From contig OZ244977.1 in assembly GCA_965222995.1 (NCBI GenBank), positions 2,604,001-2,668,000 on the forward strand: a stretch of 64,000 nt of DNA. Reading direction: 5' to 3'. The position numbers were made by a program, and so were the translations under genes. This DNA is from SB11 sp965222995. GTDB taxonomy: Bacteria; Bacteroidota; Bacteroidia; UBA8524. Shown one piece after another: positions 61,341 through 64,000 of the stretch (position 1 is its first letter; each line of letters begins with the position of its first letter). The notes beneath the pieces are model-generated. The model was not told where the DNA came from. It searched no databases and saw only the letters and a program-made list of their open reading frames with translations.

Positions 61341-63668
61341 TTAGAATTTGTAACCGTAAGTAAAGTACCCTCTGATATCTTCTATCCGTGATGAGCGATA
61401 GAGCGTTAAGCTAATAGGGCCTCCAAACCAATTATACGCAAATGTTATACCATACCCGAAAGAGTGGTTTGCACCGGTACTAAAATCTTGATAATTGAAA
61501 TTGAAGTTGGTAATGTTTTTTAGAAAATCTCTATACCCAATGCCACTGGCTTGGACTGAAATGGAGGGAGTAAAGAAAAGTTTATCCCAAAGCTCCATTT
61601 GCATGCTTGTGGTATAAACCACGGCTTGTGCAGCAGTTAATTCAGTTTCCCTGTACCCGATAAAAGGAATTGTATTTGACCGCTGCCTTTGTTCCACTCC
61701 TCCTATAAAAAAATGACTTGGAATTGCTCCTTGCGAAAACGGTTCATCGCCTGTAAGAAAATCATCGATTATAATTCCCCCGAAAAAATTATTTACCCAT
61801 GATATATTTTTATGCAGAGGGACTATTTCCGTATGTGCTAAAGATATTTTTAGTGCAGGGGTTACAAAGGTATCGGTAGTTAGAAACAAGCCTCCTAAGC
61901 TTGAACCGCCTGTATAATAATTAATATTATAATAATGATTAGGAATGTATTTAACGGTAGCAAATGTTCTGCTTCCATTGGTAGGGAACAAAAAACTATT
62001 CAAGGTATTTGCTACATAATTTAAAGCAATACCGTTTTCTCTTGACTGTAAACGCCTAAACTCAAACGTATCAGGATTTGCTTTATCCTCAGGGTTTATT
62101 CTTGTGCGTGTTAAGTTTAGTTCCCTATTAAGTGTAATTCCAAAATAACTGCTTCTGTTAATTGTTTTATTTAAGCTTAAATGAAAATCGCTAAAACCAT
62201 TCGTTAGTTCTTCACGAAGACGACCAAAATTATATAGTCTGTAGGGTACAAACTGGTAGTGGTAGCCACCATGAACCCATAAGTTCTGTTTTTTATTAAT
62301 AAACCGCTGATAATTAATTCTTATTTTAGGATATTCGGCTATATCAAAAGTACCTACCAGCCTGCTTCCTCTCCCAAAAATATTGCGTAGGGTAATGTTT
62401 ACCAATATACCTGCGGCTTGCTCATTATCATAGTGCAGCCCGAACTTAAATACAGCCTTTAAACTTTCTTTTACATGTATAGTAATTTCATTACCGTAAG
62501 GGGTCATTTGCAGTGTATAGTAAACCTTATCAAAAAAGCGTGTTCCATAAATGGCATCAATAATTTCATTAATATCAGCTACAGAGTAGGTTTCACCTGC
62601 TCTTAAGTTCAATTTCCCTTTGATAAGCGGTAGCGTTTTTGCTGATGCTCCTTCAATTTTCACATCGCTAATACATATTTTATACTCAGGTGTACGCTGC
62701 AATGGGTGGTAATAAAACCCATGTTTCAATTCTAAAGAATCAGCCAAGTGTTTCAACTTAGGGTATAGTTTTTTAGCAATTCTGTAACCTATGTTTATTA
62801 TGGAATCGACATCATTAAACGAGGCTGATGAATACTCTTGCAATTCCAAATCATAATCGGCCAATAAATGGGTAAGCTGCATTTGTTCTTTACTATCGGC
62901 TATACGAACGAAACTCGCCGACTGATAAATAAGCTTTACAGCTGAGTTTAATTGCTCTTCATTATATAAACGCCCTCCGGTATAACCACCGATAACAATA
63001 TCGGCACCCATTTCTTTCACATGTCTCACCGGAAAATTGTTTATCAATCCCCCATCTACCAACAATCGTCCGTCTAACTTAACGGGAGTAAATACAGATG
63101 GAATTGCCATACTGGCACGCATAGCTGTAGGAAGATAACCGTGTTTAATAGTTACAGCTTCACCGGTTATAATATCTGCACCGATACAATGGAAAGGAAT
63201 AGGTAAAGAATCAAAACTGGTAATACCATGTACAGGAAAAGTTAAATCTCCCAATAACTTAGTAAGCTCTTGCCCTTCAATAGCCCCAAGCGGTAAAGAA
63301 GGTTTCCAGTTAATTATGGGCAGTTCTGCCAAATAACGCCCAAACTCATCTTTTTCCTCAATATTCACCTCATCAAGCGGGGTGTTATTGCTAATCAGTA
63401 GTTCCCAATCCGCATTTCGTGCTATGGCTTCTAAATCGTTACCCGTATAGCCTATGGAGTATAAACCGCCCAGCACTGCCCCCATACTTGTACCCGTTAT
63501 GTAGTCTACATGGATACCCGCACTATCCAACACTTTCAATAACCCTATATGGGCTAAACCTTTGGCTCCGCCACCACTAAGCGTTAAACCTATTTTAGCC
63601 CGTTGTTTCTGAGCTATGCCACAAAAACAAAGCACCAAAAAAAGCAGATAAAGGGTGTAACGTTTCAT
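61341..63668 (-). CDS. Patatin-like phospholipase with C-terminal outer-membrane barrel
   Basis: 775 residues. A signal peptide (about 1-20) precedes a patatin domain with the oxyanion loop G-G-G-A-K-G, the nucleophile G-T-S-M-G (S61) and the V-D-G-G-L aspartate near 205. A POTRA-like segment (about 335-405) leads to a BamA/D15-type barrel ending in F-T-Y-G-Y-K-F. This is the PlpD/type Vd-like layout, in which the barrel anchors or exports the lipase domain. It probably hydrolyses phospholipid acyl esters. It shares an operon with msrB. Confidence 0.93.
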   Translation of the reverse strand: MKRYTLYLLFLVLCFCGIAQKQRAKIGLTLSGGGAKGLAHIGLLKVLDSAGIHVDYITGTSMGAVLGGLYSIGYTGNDLEAIARNADWELLISNNTPLDEVNIEEKDEFGRYLAELPIINWKPSLPLGAIEGQELTKLLGDLTFPVHGITSFDSLPIPFHCIGADIITGEAVTIKHGYLPTAMRASMAIPSVFTPVKLDGRLLVDGGLINNFPVRHVKEMGADIVIGGYTGGRLYNEEQLNSAVKLIYQSASFVRIADSKEQMQLTHLLADYDLELQEYSSASFNDVDSIINIGYRIAKKLYPKLKHLADSLELKHGFYYHPLQRTPEYKICISDVKIEGASAKTLPLIKGKLNLRAGETYSVADINEIIDAIYGTRFFDKVYYTLQMTPYGNEITIHVKESLKAVFKFGLHYDNEQAAGILVNITLRNIFGRGSRLVGTFDIAEYPKIRINYQRFINKKQNLWVHGGYHYQFVPYRLYNFGRLREELTNGFSDFHLSLNKTINRSSYFGITLNRELNLTRTRINPEDKANPDTFEFRRLQSRENGIALNYVANTLNSFLFPTNGSRTFATVKYIPNHYYNINYYTGGSSLGGLFLTTDTFVTPALKISLAHTEIVPLHKNISWVNNFFGGIIIDDFLTGDEPFSQGAIPSHFFIGGVEQRQRSNTIPFIGYRETELTAAQAVVYTTSMQMELWDKLFFTPSISVQASGIGYRDFLKNITNFNFNYQDFSTGANHSFGYGITFAYNWFGGPISLTLYRSSRIEDIRGYFTYGYKF

Positions 63669-63753
63669 ATACTACTACAAAAGTAGAGTGAAAAAATAAG
63701 GCTAGTGTTAAAAACCTGCCCCAACCCTCAAATTTAACGAATAAAAAACAGGA

Positions 63754-64000
63754 TTATTTGTAGTTAAACCATGCTAGTGGGGTTTCTTCTCTGAGTGTAC
63801 GCTCATCATACCCGCAATCGTAGGTAGTCTGTCCCGCTTGGGCTAATATTAAACCATTATCGGTACTAATGGTAAGTTGTGAGTGTAGTGGGGTAACGTC
63901 TCCCCCATCATTTACAACCGGGGTAATGCTTATGCTAGTTTTAGCATAACTTTCTCCATTTTTGGTAGTTTGCATCACAGGCACACGGACAGAGAAATTA
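63754..64000 (-). CDS. Partial exported-looking protein, right-edge fragment
   Basis: The frame is open from the right edge to a TTA-encoded stop at 63754-63756, giving about 81 residues. The visible part has alternating beta strands (S-I-S-I-T-P-V-V; S-Q-L-T-I-S-T-D-N-G) and ends A-W-F-N-Y-K. An internal ATG at 63984 exists but the frame continues upstream, so the gene probably starts outside the window. I do not recognise the family. Confidence 0.5.
   Translation of the reverse strand, partial: NFSVRVPVMQTTKNGESYAKTSISITPVVNDGGDVTPLHSQLTISTDNGLILAQAGQTTYDCGYDERTLREETPLAWFNYK

Noticed and set aside
1..64000. CRISPR arrays, insertion sequences and integrases
   Set aside because: I saw no regularly spaced repeats, transposase motifs or tyrosine/serine recombinase motifs, despite the comM repeats.

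Overview
The window is from a member of the Bacteroidota. The evidence is AT-rich DNA, five proteins with type IX secretion (T9SS) type A C-terminal sorting domains, three with the gliding-motility-associated type B C-terminal domain, TAnnTTTG-type promoter boxes, and outer-membrane and lipoprotein families typical of that phylum. I cannot place it to family. I see no rRNA, tRNA, CRISPR array, transposase or integrase.

Layout. 1-300: tail of a T9SS protein. 396-884: a 489-bp decayed copy of the 3' end of comM, fused at a breakpoint to a 5'-truncated HTH gene. 1419-9239: a cassette of divergent sigma factor, zinc-finger membrane anti-sigma factor, periplasmic TPR-CHAT protease and secreted M43 metalloprotease. 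9308-10852: intact comM, so the cassette lies between direct repeats. 11186-14519: YtxH, DUF1801, an unknown exported protein and lipoamide dehydrogenase. 14737-25757: a tightly packed nine-gene polysaccharide operon on the minus strand (four glycosyltransferases, methyltransferase, polymerase/ligase, flippase, Wzz-like co-polymerase, half-length TolC-like protein), with a divergent glycosyltransferase at 25875. 27061-29212: two tandem fatty-acid desaturases. 29391-32063: oxidoreductase, barrel-like protein and DJ-1/PfpI protein, divergent from an HxlR regulator. 32021-33891: VIT transporter, YjbR and GH25.

33975-41347 is the least conventional part. Three paralogous phage-tail-collar-domain proteins lie upstream of a ligand-binding-fold protein with no signal peptide, a formyltransferase-family protein and a large T9SS protein, with no phage genes nearby. 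41665-53230 holds two tandem paralogues of about 1,545 residues with PKD domains and type B sorting domains. They are followed upstream by an ECF sigma factor translationally coupled to a membrane-anchored protein that joins an anti-sigma-like N-terminus to PKD domains and the same C-terminal domain. 53307-58816: a YbjN protein, then a T9SS protein, a lipoprotein and another T9SS protein. 58886-64000: DEAD-box helicase, MsrB lipoprotein, patatin/outer-membrane-barrel protein and a partial gene at the right edge.

Working together: most of the window builds the cell surface (polysaccharide, T9SS cargo, membrane lipid desaturation, outer-membrane phospholipase). Two separate sigma/anti-sigma modules probably control surface or protease genes. 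The best candidates for undescribed biology are the collar/ligand-binding/formyltransferase cluster, the sigma/anti-sigma/CHAT/M43 cassette between comM repeats, and the sigma-coupled membrane PKD sensor beside its giant look-alikes. Their functions are inference; the domain calls rest on motifs read by eye.
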